In this document: positions 1 through 10,663 of the stretch, piece by piece
Position numbering within the stretch: position 1 is the first letter of the stretch
Layout: each line of letters begins with the position of its first letter
From: Parerythrobacter_A sp963799315
GTDB lineage: Bacteria > Pseudomonadota > Alphaproteobacteria > Sphingomonadales > Sphingomonadaceae
Reading direction: 5' to 3'
DNA: 64,000 nucleotides
Assembly: GCA_963799315.1 (NCBI GenBank)
Contig: CAWCWP010000003.1
Coordinates: forward strand, 62,001-126,000
Translations under genes and position numbers: made by a program
The notes under the pieces: generated by a model
What the model was told of the DNA's origin: nothing
The model's database searches: none
Seen by the model: only the letters and a program-made list of their open reading frames with translations

Positions 1-178
1 TCGCGTTTCGCCGCGCCCGCCGCCGGGGCCAGCGCCGATGCCGTCAGCGCGCTGGAGAACCTCGGCTTCAAACCCGCCACCGCCGCCCGCGCCGTCGCCG
101 CCGCCACGGCGGAATCGGCGACAGGACGCGGCAGAGGGCGACCTGATCCGCGTGGCGTTGAAATTGGCGGCCAGATAG
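1..178 (+). CDS. ruvA: Holliday junction branch migration protein RuvA, C-terminal end (frameshifted)
   Basis: Only the 3' end lies in the window. RuvA binds the Holliday junction as a tetramer and recruits RuvB. The visible part is the flexible domain III that contacts RuvB: a helix reading SALENLGFKPATAARAV, followed after one extra base near 114-118 by EGDLIRVALKLAAR and TAG at 176-178. Without that base the two halves join cleanly. The call rests on this typical RuvA ending and on ruvB lying downstream on the same strand. The break resembles the many other single-base insertions in this window. Confidence 0.75.
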   Translation, partial: RVSPRPPPGPAPMPSARWRTSASNPPPPPAPSPPPRRNRRQDAAEGDLIRVALKLAAR

Positions 179-190
179 GAGCTACACGAT

Positions 191-764
191 ATGTATTTCG
201 TCAAATTGCCCGCCTTTTCCTGCGCCCTGTCCTGTGCCCTTGTCGCCGCCACACCGCTAGCCGCGCAGGACGCTGGGCCGTTCCCGACCGGACCGGTTAT
301 CGAAGGCTTCGGCCCCCACGCGCGCGTGGACGGTATCGACCGATGTGCCCACCGATACCGAGTTCGCGCACAGCTTCGATGTGGTGGAGGCTGCCGATGG
401 TGATGCGCGCAATCGCGGGTTCGAGAGCGCCGCGCGCTTCGTCAACATGCACGCCGCCGCTGGCGTGGACCCGGACAATATCCGCGTGGCCGTGGTGGTG
501 CATGGCGGCGCGGTGCGCGACCTCCTGACCAACGCGGCGCGGGCCGAACGCGCGCTGACGCTGGACGCGGATGGCGCGAATCCCAGCGGTGCGATGGTGC
601 AGGCGATGCTGGATGCCGGGGTTCGTTTCATCGTGTGCGGGCAGAGCATGGCGGGCGCCGGTATCGCACGCGAGGAACTGCGCGACGGCGTGGAAGTCGC
701 CCTGTCCGCTATGACCGCCCACGCCCTGCTGCAACAGCGCGGCTACACGGTGAACCCGTTTTGA
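191..764 (+). CDS. Secreted DsrE-family protein (frameshifted)
   Basis: About 190 residues once a single extra base near 335 is removed (span minus one is divisible by three). The N-terminus is a signal peptide (MYFVKLPAF, hydrophobic core, cleavage after PLAAQ), so the product should be periplasmic. The rest resembles the DsrE/YchN fold: a central NIRVAVVVHGGAVRDLL strand-loop, and a late conserved cysteine in FIVCGQSM. DsrE proteins handle sulfur or bind small ligands, but periplasmic single-domain members are poorly characterised, so no substrate is assigned. It sits 12 bases after ruvA and upstream of ruvB on the same strand, which suggests co-transcription with ruvAB. Confidence 0.7.
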
Positions 765-790
765 CTGACGATGCCATAGTTCACTGCCGT

Positions 791-814
791 CATCCTGAAC
801 TCGGTTCAGGATCC
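791..814. repeat. Dispersed palindromic (REP-like) element
   Basis: A perfect inverted repeat, TCCTGAAC-tcg-GTTCAGGA (793-811), inside the longer motif GTCATCCTGAACTCGGTT. A diverged copy lies at 1195-1222. This is the kind of short palindrome found scattered between genes in sphingomonad genomes. It abuts the 3' end of the decayed GIY-YIG gene. Confidence 0.6.
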
Positions 815-819
815 ATTGT

Positions 820-1175
820 CTGCCTTCACGCTTGGAGCAATCGGCTCCATATCCAAGGCCGGCGCACAGGTCGTGCCAGTCTGCGGATTGTCGCTTTCGA
901 TCAGATTGATCTTCCATTGACGTGCCAATGCTTGAGCTGTTTCTCGCGCGTGATCGACCTTGGGTCCATAGTCTTCGAACATGTTCATAGCGCATACAGA
1001 GATGGATGACGATTATAGCGGCGGTGAAGCCGAGGGAATTACCGCTTACGATGCTGCGCAGACAGTCTGCAGATGGAAGATTAGCTCGTGACGCCGATAG
1101 TACGAGCGGTTGGCCAGAACGGCTTGGCTGGCAAGGATGTAAACGCAGGGCTGCCGCGTTGATTAATGCATGAAC
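820..1175 (-). pseudogene. Decayed GIY-YIG endonuclease-like gene
   Basis: On the minus strand, pieces of a small GIY-YIG nuclease (UPF0213-like, usually 90-110 residues) appear in order but in different frames: CVYILASQ near 1150, IGVTS near 1090, SLGFTA near 1035, YE/MFEDYGPK near 985, ARETAQALARQWKINLIE near 940, and DWHDLCAGL near 880. At least four frame changes are needed in about 350 bases. No uninterrupted ORF covers it and no clean stop follows the WHDL motif. The break density is several times that of the rest of the window, so I call it a pseudogene, although part of the damage may be sequencing error. Catalytic Tyr/Gly of the first motif and the terminal NP-x-WHDL block are both still visible. 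Confidence 0.6.
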
Positions 1176-1194
1176 ACTGTGCTTGCCGCAACGA

Positions 1195-1222
1195 TGGACG
1201 CTGAAACAAGTTCAGCATGACG
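1195..1222. repeat. Dispersed palindromic (REP-like) element, second copy
   Basis: Contains GCTGAA-acaag-TTCAGC (1200-1216) followed by ATGACG. Read on the minus strand it gives CGTCATGCTGAACTTGTTTC, clearly related to the copy at 791-814 but in the opposite orientation. It lies just upstream of the ruvB start. Confidence 0.55.
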
Positions 1223-1236
1223 AGTAAGGATGGCGG

Positions 1237-2279
<1,043 letters not shown>

Positions 2280-2500
2280 GTTTCGGGTAGGAACCGCGCC
2301 GCTGTTCGGTTCCGATATGGGACACCTCGCCCCGAACGGCCCTGCGACCTGCATATTATTTGCATTTTCGCAGCTTGGGCATGGTTAACCCCATTGCGGG
2401 ATTAAGCGGTTGGTTGCTTCTTGGTGCGACAGGGACATGCAGAAGGAGCGGAACCGCCGCTCTCGATAGCACCCCGAACGCAAATCAAGAGAGCTTGCCC

Positions 2501-4058
2501 ATGTCGGTTAAACTGGCCCTGGCGAAATTGTCCGCAACCGCAGCAGGTACCGCCATGCTCGCGGGCGGTGCAGTCCATGTCGCCGAACAACAGGTGACGG
2601 ATACGCCCATTTACAAATCGGGCAAGGTCCAGTCGTCCAAGACCGAACCGGTCAAGTATATCAAGGAACGCCGCAGCGCGACACGCGTGGTGCCCAAGAC
2701 GGTGGAACGCCAGCGGCGCATCGTCCGGCGCGAAGTGGAATGCGAACCGGTCGGTCCCGGCGCGATCGTCGGCCATTCCGGTCCCATTCCCGGCAATGCC
2801 GCCATGGCCAATCCGGCAATGGCCGGTGCCGGTCCGCGCGGCGGCTATCCCGGTGGCGGTTACGCCGTGGGTGGCACGCGTTCCATCGGCGCGGCGGGCA
2901 ACCCGCAATGCGCCCCGGCCTATCGCATGGCGCTGGCCGCAATTCCTGCGCCCATCGCACCTCTCCCGCAGCAGCCCTTCCGCGGTGGCTGGCGGTGATG
3001 GTGGCGGCGTGACGGTCATTGGTGGCAGCGGCGGCTTCGGCGGCGGGCTGGGCGGCGGTTTCTTCGGCGGCTTCTTCGGTGGCGGCGGCGGTGGTTCGGG
3101 CGGCAGCGTTGTCGTTTCCTCCACCACGACGACATCAGGTGGTTCCAACTCCTCTTCGGGTGGCTCGACTTCCACCGGCGGTAGTTCGACGTCCACCTCT
3201 AGCGGCGGGACCAGCGGCACTTCCGGCACCAGCGGAATCAATATCGACATCGATATCGATAATTCCAGCGGCGGCGGCGGTAGCACATCGACCTCGACCG
3301 GCGGTTCTTCGACGGGCGGGTTTACGTCCACCACGTCAACGGGTGGCTCCTCGACCGGCGGGTCCTCCACGTCGACCGGTGGTTTTACCTCGACGAGCAC
3401 GACGGGCGGCGTCACCTCCACCAGTTCGAGCGGCGGCAGCAGCTCTTCCACCGGCGGCGTAACAAGCACTACCGGCGGCGTGACTAGCACGTCTTCGTCG
3501 GGTGGTTCGGGGGGCAGTTCGTCCAGCAGCTCTTCGAGTTCGTCGAGCTCTTCCAGCTCGTCCAGCTCTTCTTCGGGCGGCACCTCGGGCAATACGAGCG
3601 GTAACACCTCCGGAAATACCTCAGGCAACACCAGCGGGAACACGTCCGGCAATACCTCCGGCACCAGCGGTCATCCGGGCACGTCGGGTACAAGCGGCAC
3701 CTCCGGAACCAGCGGCATGACATCGGGCGGTTCGGGTTCATCGTCCAGCAGCAGCTCTTCGAGCAGCAGCAGTTCGTCCAGCTCGTCCTCTTCGGGCGGG
3801 GCGACCAGCAGTGGCGCGACCAGCGGCGGGACCACGGGCAACATGACCAGCTCGACCTCGTCCAGTTCGTCTTCATCCAGTTCCTCGTCGAGCAGCAGCT
3901 CCTCGTCTTCGGGCAACACGTCCGGCACAAGCGGGACCAGCGGAACGTCGGGCACCAGCGGTACGCAGGTTCCGGCACCGCCCATGATGATCCTGTTCGG
4001 CCTCGCCGCAGCGGGCATCTTGGGCCGTCGCAAGTTCCTGCCGAAGCGGTCTGCCTAG
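2501..4058 (+). CDS. Secreted Ser/Gly/Thr-rich protein with VPAP (PEP-CTERM-like) tail (frameshifted)
   Basis: About 518 residues after removing one base near 2977. Residues 1-20 look like a signal peptide (MSVKLALAKLSATAAGTAML). Then come a basic stretch (IKERRSATRVVPKTVERQRR), a glycine-rich block, and about 300 residues of low complexity: STGGS/TSTSTGG blocks, poly-Ser runs of up to about 20, and NTSG repeats. The C-terminus is VPAPPMM + hydrophobic helix + RRKF, the pattern of PEP-CTERM sorting signals (VPAP variant), so the protein is probably exported, processed and anchored or released with exopolysaccharide. Serine codons are mixed (AGC, TCG, TCC, TCT), which indicates selection on the protein sequence. 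No enzymatic domain is visible. The 210 bases upstream hold no gene, only an inverted repeat GGAACCG...CGGTTCC (2290-2313). Confidence 0.7.
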
Positions 4059-4098
4059 GCTGCGCACCGATACTTGCATTGGCGACACACCAATGAAA

Positions 4099-4126
4099 AA
4101 GGGCGGCCCCGCAAAGGGCCGCCCTT
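4099..4126. terminator. Bidirectional intrinsic terminator
   Basis: A perfect 11-bp stem, AAGGGCGGCCC with loop cgcaaa, flanked by A-rich and T-containing sequence. It lies between the converging PEP-CTERM-like gene and acnA, so it can serve both. Confidence 0.85.
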
Positions 4127-4156
4127 CTTGTATCGGCGGTATATTGCGAAGGCCGG

Positions 4157-6832
4157 TCAGGCGGCCAGCTTGCGCAGCACGTAATGCAGGATGCCGCCGT
4201 TGCGGTAATATTCCATCTCGTTCGCGGTATCGATACGGCACAGCGCGGTGAAGCTGGTCGTGCTGCCATCGGCGCGGGTGACGGCCACTTCGACATCCTG
4301 ACCCGGTTCCAGATCGGCAAGGCCGAGGATCGAGAAGCTGTCTTCGCCCGTCAGGCCCAGCGTTTCGCGCGTGTCGCCATCCTTGAACTGCAACGGCAGC
4401 ACGCCCATCCCGACCAGGTTGGAGCGGTGAATGCGCTCGAAGCTTTCCACGATCACCGCGCGCACGCCGAGCAGTATGGTGCCCTTCGCTGCCCAGTCGC
4501 GGCTGGAGCCGGTGCCATATTCCTTGCCGCCAATCACGATCAGCGGGGTGCCGTCTTCCTTGTGCTTCATGGCGGCGTCGTAAATCGCCATCTGCTCACC
4601 ATTATAGGTGGTGTAGCCACCCTCGACACCCGGCACCATTTCGTTCTTGATGCGGATATTGGCGAAAGTGCCGCGCATCATCACGTCGTGGTTGCCACGG
4701 CGGCTGCCGTAGGAATTGAAGTCCGCTTTCGCGACCTGGTTCTTCATCAGATATTCGCCTGCGGGCGAGTCCGCCTTGATCGCGCCGGCGGGGCTGATGT
4801 GATCGGTCGTTACGCTGTCACCCAGCACCGCTAGCGGTTTGGCATCGTTGATATCTGCGATAACGTCCGGCGTCATGCCCATGCCCTCGAAATAGGGCGG
4901 GTTGGCGATGTAGGTCGAGCCGGGACGCCACTGGTAGGTGTCGGACGCGGTCACATCGATCGCCTGCCAATGCTCGTCGCCCTTGGTAGACGTCGGCATA
5001 GCGATCCACGAACATCTGCCGGTCGATCGCGCCGGAACGGACTTGGGCGATATCGTCGTTCGACGGCCACAGGTCTGCCAGCATCACGTCCTTGCCGTCC
5101 TTGTCCTGTCCCAGCGGCGTCGTGGTGATGTCTTCGGTGACGGTGCCTTTCAGCGCGTAGGCCACCACCAGCGGCGGGCTGGCGAGGAAGTTGGCGCGCA
5201 CATCGGGGCTGACGCGCCCTTCGAAATTGCGGTTGCCCGACAGGACGCTGGCGGCGACGAGATCGTTGCCATTGATCGCCTTGCTGATCGGCGGGGCCAG
5301 CGGCCCGGAATTGCCGATGCAGGTGGTGCAGCCATAGCCGACCAGATCGAAGCCGATGGCGTCGAGATGCTCCTGCAGGCCCGCCTTGACCAGGTAATCG
5401 GTGACCACTTGTGATCCGGGCGCGAGGCTGGTCTTGACCCACGGCTTGGGCTTCAAGCCCTTCTCGTGCGCTTTTTTCGCAACCAGTCCGGCGGCGATCA
5501 GCACGTCGGGATTGCAGGTGTTGGTGCAGCTGGTGATAGCGGCGATCACCACGTCGCCGTCGCCGATATCGTGGTCCTTGCCATCGACATCGCACGCGCA
5601 GCGGCTTGTCGCGGGAGTATACCGATTTGAGGTCGGAATTGAACAGCTCGTCCACTTCGGGAAGTGCGACCTTGTCCTGCGGGCGCTTGGGTCCGGCGAG
5701 GCTGGGGACGACCGATGCCATGTCGAGGTCGAGCGTCTTGGTGAACACCGGCTCGTTGTCGGGTTCGAACCACATGCCCTGTTCGCGGCTATAGGCTTCG
5801 ACCAGCGCGATGCTTTCTTCGCTGCGGCCAGTCAGGCGCATGTAATCGAGCGTCTTGTCGTCGACGCCGAAGAAGCCGCAGGTCGCGCCGTATTCGGGCG
5901 CCATGTTGGCGATGGTCGCGCGGTCGGCGAGGCTGAGATTGGATACGCCCGGGCCGTAGAATTCGACGAACCGTCCGACCACGCCGACTTCGCGCAGCAT
6001 CTGCACGCAGGTCAGCACCAGGTCGGTGGCGGTGACGCCTTCGGCCATCGCGCCGGTCAGCTTGAAGCCGACGACTTCGGGGATCAGCATGGAAATCGGC
6101 TGGCCCAGCATGGCGGCTTCGGCTTCGATCCCGCCGACGCCCCAGCCCAGCACGCCGAGGCCGTTGATCATGGTGGTGTGGCTGTCCGTGCCGACGCAGG
6201 TGTCGGGATAAGCAACGAGGCCGCCATCGGCATCCTCGCGACGACCACACGCCGCGTCCGATATGTTCCAGGTTCACCTGGTGGCAGATGCCAGTGCCGG
6301 GAGGCACGGCGGAGAAGTTCTCGAAGCTCTTGCTGCCCCATTTCAGGAAGTCGTAGCGTTCGGCGTTGCGCTGGTATTCCAGCGCCATGTTGGCTTCCAT
6401 CGCCTTGGGATGGCCGAATTCATCGACCATCACCGAATGGTCGATCACCAGATCTACGGGCACCTGCGGGTTGATGTTGGCGGTATCGCCGCCCAGTTCT
6501 GCAATCGCATCGCGCATGGCGGCCAGATCGACCACGCACGGAACGCCGGTGAAATCCTGCAGCAGCACGCGGGCGGGGCGATACTGGATTTCCTTGCCGG
6601 TCGCCGGGTTCTTCTGCCAGTCGGCCACCGCCTGCGCATCGTCGGTCGAAACGGTGAAGCCGCCATCCTCGAACCGCAGCATGTTTTCCAGCAGCACCTT
6701 GAGGCTGAACGGCAGGCGCGACACATCGCCCAGCGTCTTCGATGCCTTGGCGAAGGAATAATAGGCGTAATCCTTGCCCCCGACGGTGAGTGTCGAGCGG
6801 GTTCCGAGCGTGTCCTTGCCGACCTGGGTCAT
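4157..6832 (-). CDS. acnA: Aconitate hydratase A (three frameshifts)
   Basis: TCA-cycle enzyme interconverting citrate and isocitrate with a [4Fe-4S] cluster. Start ATG 6832 (MTQVGKDTLGTRSTL) is typical. The swivel domain and C-terminus (EYGTGSSRDWAAKGT, IHRSNLVGMGVLPLQF) are complete. Cluster ligands are visible in ITSCTNTCNP and GYGCTTCIGNSG. Three single extra bases, near 6237, 5603 and 4990, split the frame; removing them gives 890 residues, the usual length. The residue after SCTNT is Cys rather than the more usual Ser, a small oddity. The gene is single-standing, convergent with the PEP-CTERM-like gene and separated from the next gene by 160 bases. Sequencing error is much likelier than loss of this enzyme. 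Confidence 0.92.
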
Positions 6833-6995
6833 GTGCGGTTTCCTTTGGGTATGAGAGCGGTGCGCGCGTTCCTGCCGCGCGTCCTGAATATGCTTGCGAC
6901 ACCTGCGCGTTCGGGTGCTTTTCGTCAAGGGTTCGCCAGTATTTGGGCGGGCTTCGGGCAGCCGTTTGTCTTAACCATCATGTCCCGCGATTTTG

Positions 6996-7871
6996 CTACT
7001 CCGCGACGCTTTGCTGGCGCACCGCAATCCAGCACCCGGCCACGATCAAGACGGTGCCTGCCAGCATGATCGCGCTCACGCTTTCCGCAAAGAAAACCCA
7101 CCCCAGCGCGCTGGCCCAAACGAAACTGCTATACTCGATAGGCACCAGCACCTGCGCCTCGGCGCGGGCATAGGCCCAGGTAATCGCCATCGACGCCGCC
7201 ACCGTCAGGATGCCCGCCGCCAGCAGGATCAGCGCAATTGGCGGATGGGGCATGGTAAACGCGAACGGCAGGGCAGGCGCAAACAGCAGGAAACCGACGC
7301 CGCCGTGAAACGCGGTCGCTTCCAGCGGCCCGGCCACCAAAGCCTGTTGCCGGATGATGATGAAGTTCCAGGCATAGAGCGTTGCGGAAAAAAGCAGCGC
7401 GGCCAGACCTTTCACCGTTTCCGCATCGGCCGTCACGGCGCCGAGCCGTCCCGATACGATGACGATGGTCCCGGCAAACCCGATCAGCGAACCCCACACC
7501 GCCTTGGGCGCGATTGTTTCGCCAAGCAGCACCTTGGCCAGATACAGCGCGAGCAGCGGCGCGACGAAGGAGATGGCGATGGCTTCCGCAATAGGCAGCT
7601 TGGTCAGCGCATAGAAGAACGAGAATGCCATCACGGCGGAGACCGTCCCGCGCAGCAGGTGCAGTCGCAGGACCGGCGGAGCGGGCCAGCGCCCTCCGCG
7701 CGCCAGCCACACGGGCATCGCCAGCGTCGCCGCAAAGCCGGACCGCAGCACCGATGCGCTATAGGCCCCGATTGCCAGCGCCGCGCCCTTCATCGCGGCA
7801 TCCATGACGGACAGGCACGCCACGCCGAACAGGGCAGCGAGCAGGGGTAAAAAATGTGGATGGCGCGTCAT
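6996..7871 (-). CDS. DMT/EamA-family transporter
   Basis: About 291 residues, almost entirely hydrophobic, with roughly ten transmembrane helices in two EamA repeats (RSGFAATLAMPVWL in the first, IEYSSFVWASALGWVFF in the second). EamA proteins export metabolites or amino acids; the substrate cannot be read from sequence. I chose ATG 7871 (MTRHPHFLPLLAALFG) because the helix begins there. The longer reading from 7922 adds a basic, unlikely leader. Neighbours do not suggest a pathway. The next gene is divergent, leaving 143 bases for promoters. Confidence 0.8.
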   Translation of the reverse strand: MTRHPHFLPLLAALFGVACLSVMDAAMKGAALAIGAYSASVLRSGFAATLAMPVWLARGGRWPAPPVLRLHLLRGTVSAVMAFSFFYALTKLPIAEAIAISFVAPLLALYLAKVLLGETIAPKAVWGSLIGFAGTIVIVSGRLGAVTADAETVKGLAALLFSATLYAWNFIIIRQQALVAGPLEATAFHGGVGFLLFAPALPFAFTMPHPPIALILLAAGILTVAASMAITWAYARAEAQVLVPIEYSSFVWASALGWVFFAESVSAIMLAGTVLIVAGCWIAVRQQSVAE

Positions 7872-8014
7872 GCCGACTGCCCTAGATGCGCGTGCCGCCA
7901 GCGTCATCCGACGCGTTATCATTCAGCGCGCATAAAGCGGCGCGGTTTGATAGTTCGTCATGGCTGGGCTACGCTCGGCAAACCGAACAGATTTAGAGTT
8001 ATACGAGGCCGCGA

Positions 8015-9410
8015 ATGCATCTTTCTTCCATCCTGAAGCGCGCATTGCCGCATGTTGCCATTATTTCGGGCGCTACGCTGTTGTCGGCAACGGCTGGCGC
8101 GCAGACCTCGCCGCAGAACATCCTGCCGCAAAAGGCCGAGATTCAGGAACAGAGTGTCGAGGCCGATACCGGCGCGTTCGTTTCCGAACCCGTGGTTCAG
8201 GCAATCGATGCGATGGCCGAACCGGAATACCCGGTGGTGCAGGTCTGGACCACCGAGGCGGCAACCGCGTTGCTGACGGTGGTGGAAGGGCTTGCGGCAG
8301 AAGGGCTGGACCCCGCCGAATACGAACCGCAGGTTTTGCGGGAAAGCATTGCGGCTGGCACCGGCGCCGAGCTGGATGCGACGGCCAGCAAGACCTTTGC
8401 ATGGCTGGTCGAAGACCTGCGCGATGGGCGCACGCCGATGGACGGGAGAAAGCAATGGTTCGTGCTGGACCCCGACCAAGACCGGTATCCGACCGGCAAG
8501 CTGATGGCGCAGGTGCTGGAAGAGCGGCGATCTGGCGGGCACGCTCGAACAGATCATGCCGGAGCATCCCGATTACTACCGGTTGCGCGACGAACTGGCC
8601 GCGACACCGGAAACCAACAGCAAACGCCGCAAGCTGATCCGTGCGAATATGGACCGCTGGCGGTGGCTGGCGCGCGATCTGGGCAGCCAATACCTGATTA
8701 CCAACGTGCCGGAATACCAGCTGCGCCTGACGGTGAACGACAATATCGTGCGGACCTATCGCACCGTCGTCGGCAAGCCGGGCCGCAATGCGACGCCGCA
8801 GATTGCCGAAAGCGTGGAAGGGATCGTGTTCAACCCGACCTGGACCGTGCCGCAATCCATCGTGAAGGGCGAAGGGCTTGGCAACAAGGTGCTGAACAAC
8901 CCGGCATGGGCGAAGCGTGCCGGCTATACCGCGACCCGCACGGCCAATGGCTGGACCAGTGTGGTGCAGCAGCCGGGGCCGACCAATTCGCTGGGCCTGA
9001 TGAAGCTGGACATGCCCAACCGGCACGCCATTTTCCTGCACGACACGCCGTCGCGGCACCTGTTCAAAAATGCCGCGCGCGCGTTGAGCCACGGCTGCAT
9101 CCGCACCGAACGCGCGACCGAGCTTGCGATCACGCTGGCGATCCTGCGCGGCGGCAAGTCGGCGGACGAGGCCAAAGGCATCATGACGTCGGGCAAATAC
9201 ACCAAGGTCGGGTTCGAAACCTCGATGCCGGTTTACATCACCTATTTCACGATGGGGCAGGACATCGACGGCAAGCTGCGCACGTTCAAGGATATCTACG
9301 ACCGTGATGGCGCAGTGCTGGCATCGTTCGACAAGCCGCGCGTCGCCAATCGCAGTCGTGTGACGGGCGAGCAGATCATCCCGATCGAGGACGACCTGCG
9401 CGACAGCTAA
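8015..9410 (+). CDS. Murein L,D-transpeptidase, YcbB-like (frameshifted)
   Basis: About 464 residues after removing one base near 8526. N-terminal signal peptide (LPHVAIISGATLLSATAGAQ), then a scaffold segment, then a YkuD catalytic domain with the signature SHGCIRTER; the nucleophile is Cys near residue 361. Such enzymes make 3-3 crosslinks in peptidoglycan or attach proteins to it in the periplasm. LFLHDTPS-type and KNPARALSHGC-type segments (here FLHDTPSRHLFKNAARALS) match the long YcbB/LdtD class. The gene converges with a second, smaller L,D-transpeptidase 6 bases away, so two unrelated YkuD-type genes meet tail to tail. Confidence 0.85.
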
Positions 9411-9416
9411 AACAGG

Positions 9417-10136
9417 CTAGAAGACGCCGGGCATCAGGATGTCGCTGCCCTGCGGCGGCTTCGGCGTGAGCGGCACGATGTCCGGCAAGGGTTCGGGTTT
9501 AACCACCTTGGACCCGTCTTCGGCAAGGCCGAGCTTGTCGGCAAACAGCACGCGACCCCCGCCCAGCTTGAGCAGTGCCAGCTTGAAATCGGCGTCGCCC
9601 ATCGCGAAGCAGCCATTGGAGCGGCCCAGTCGGCCCCATTTTTCCAGATGGGCGCGTTCGGCATAGCGGGCGCGGTGCATCACGATGGCGCGGTCCAGCG
9701 CGTTGGAATTGTCTTCGTCCAAGCCTTCCAGCCGGATCGATGTCCCAAAGCGGCCGGTGTACCAGCCATAGGTCATGTAAAGCCCGCGGCTGGAGCAATG
9801 CGATCCCTCTACATTGGAGAATCGGTCGAGCCAGCCATCATGGTCCGGGTCAGAGCCGTCACCGTGGCTGACCAGATAGCTGTCGATCTGCCCGCGCTCC
9901 AGATCGACGAAATGGAAGCGCGGTTCCGAACTGCGCAGACCGTAATCCGCGATCCCCACGATATCGCGCCGCCACAGCAGATCGCCCGCCCGTGCCTGTT
10001 CGCGCTTGGCGATATCGACCAGCATCGCATCGCGCGGCAGCCCGCTGCGCACTTGTGCCGGAAGCTTTGCCGGCAGGGCCAGTGCGGTGCCCAGTGCAAG
10101 GCTGCTTGTCAAAAGTTGGCGTCTGTTCATGGACAT
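9417..10136 (-). CDS. Murein L,D-transpeptidase catalytic domain family protein (YkuD_2)
   Basis: About 239 residues with a twin-arginine-like leader (MNRRQLLTSSLALGTALALP). The mature part carries the YkuD_2 family pattern: FHFVDLERGQ, a SDPDHDGWLDRFSNVEGS region, MHRARYA and the catalytic GRSNGCFAM. It probably acts on peptidoglycan in the periplasm, but members of this family are less studied than YkuD proper. Two ATGs lie close together (10136 and 10130). I use 10136 because AGGG sits about six bases upstream. It is convergent with the YcbB-like gene and divergent from a small secreted protein. Confidence 0.8.
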   Translation of the reverse strand: MSMNRRQLLTSSLALGTALALPAKLPAQVRSGLPRDAMLVDIAKREQARAGDLLWRRDIVGIADYGLRSSEPRFHFVDLERGQIDSYLVSHGDGSDPDHDGWLDRFSNVEGSHCSSRGLYMTYGWYTGRFGTSIRLEGLDEDNSNALDRAIVMHRARYAERAHLEKWGRLGRSNGCFAMGDADFKLALLKLGGGRVLFADKLGLAEDGSKVVKPEPLPDIVPLTPKPPQGSDILMPGVF

Positions 10137-10186
10137 TACCCTAGCCGACAGCGATTGACGCATCGCTGAACGGGAAGGGGCATGAC

Positions 10187-10663
10187 ATGGTATCGAAAGC
10201 GCGCAAGAGGTTTGGCGGACGATTGGTCGCCATGTGCGGCGCGGCGTTGCTGGCAAGCGGTCCGGCGGTTGGCCGCGACGACGCGACTGCCTCCGCGCCG
10301 ATGGACCGGACCACGCTGGAACGGCTGGCGACCAATAGCGGCGTGACCCTGCAATGGATCGGCTGGGAACGGCGCGGCATGGTCGATGTGCGGCGCGATG
10401 GAGAAGCCGTTTACCTTAGCGGCAGCCAGATCGACGCGAACGGTAGCGGAACCCTGTGGTTCGATGGCCGCGTGGTGGAAGCGGGGCCGGACTATTTCAT
10501 CTTCGACGGCCTGATCCGGATGGCGAATACACCCGATGCGGGGCGGATATGCGAAGCCGACAAAACCTGGCGCTTCGCCATCACGCAGAACCGCCGCTAT
10601 TTCCGGCTGCGCGAATTCGAATGGTGCGACGGACTGACGGACTATATCGACATCTACTTCTGA
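10187..10663 (+). CDS. Hypothetical secreted protein
   Basis: 158 residues. A basic start and hydrophobic segment (GRLVAMCGAALLASGPAVG) form a likely signal peptide. The mature part is small, with tryptophans and two cysteines (RICEADKTW, EFEWCDGLTDY) that could form a disulfide. GTLWFDGRVVEAGPDYFIFDG suggests a beta-rich fold. I do not recognise the family. It starts 50 bases from the divergent YkuD_2 gene and overlaps the 3' end of the histone-deacetylase-like gene by 10 bases. Confidence 0.65.
   Translation: MVSKARKRFGGRLVAMCGAALLASGPAVGRDDATASAPMDRTTLERLATNSGVTLQWIGWERRGMVDVRRDGEAVYLSGSQIDANGSGTLWFDGRVVEAGPDYFIFDGLIRMANTPDAGRICEADKTWRFAITQNRRYFRLREFEWCDGLTDYIDIYF

Noticed and set aside
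2290..2313. Inverted repeat GGAACCG...CGGTTCC after ruvB as a terminator or EcfG site
   Set aside because: No T-tract follows, and the spacing after GGAAC does not place CGTT at 16-17 bases.
3480..3930. Serine-tract region considered as a microsatellite or repeat array
   Set aside because: The repetition is at protein level; codons are mixed and there is no constant DNA unit, so it was kept as part of the coding region.
4157..6832. Programmed frameshifting in acnA
   Set aside because: Three separate breaks at sites without slippery heptamers, the same insertion pattern as in unrelated genes; error is simpler.
10187..10663. Functional link between the small secreted protein and the HDAC-like gene
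   Set aside because: They converge and overlap by only 10 bases at their 3' ends, which gives no evidence of shared function.
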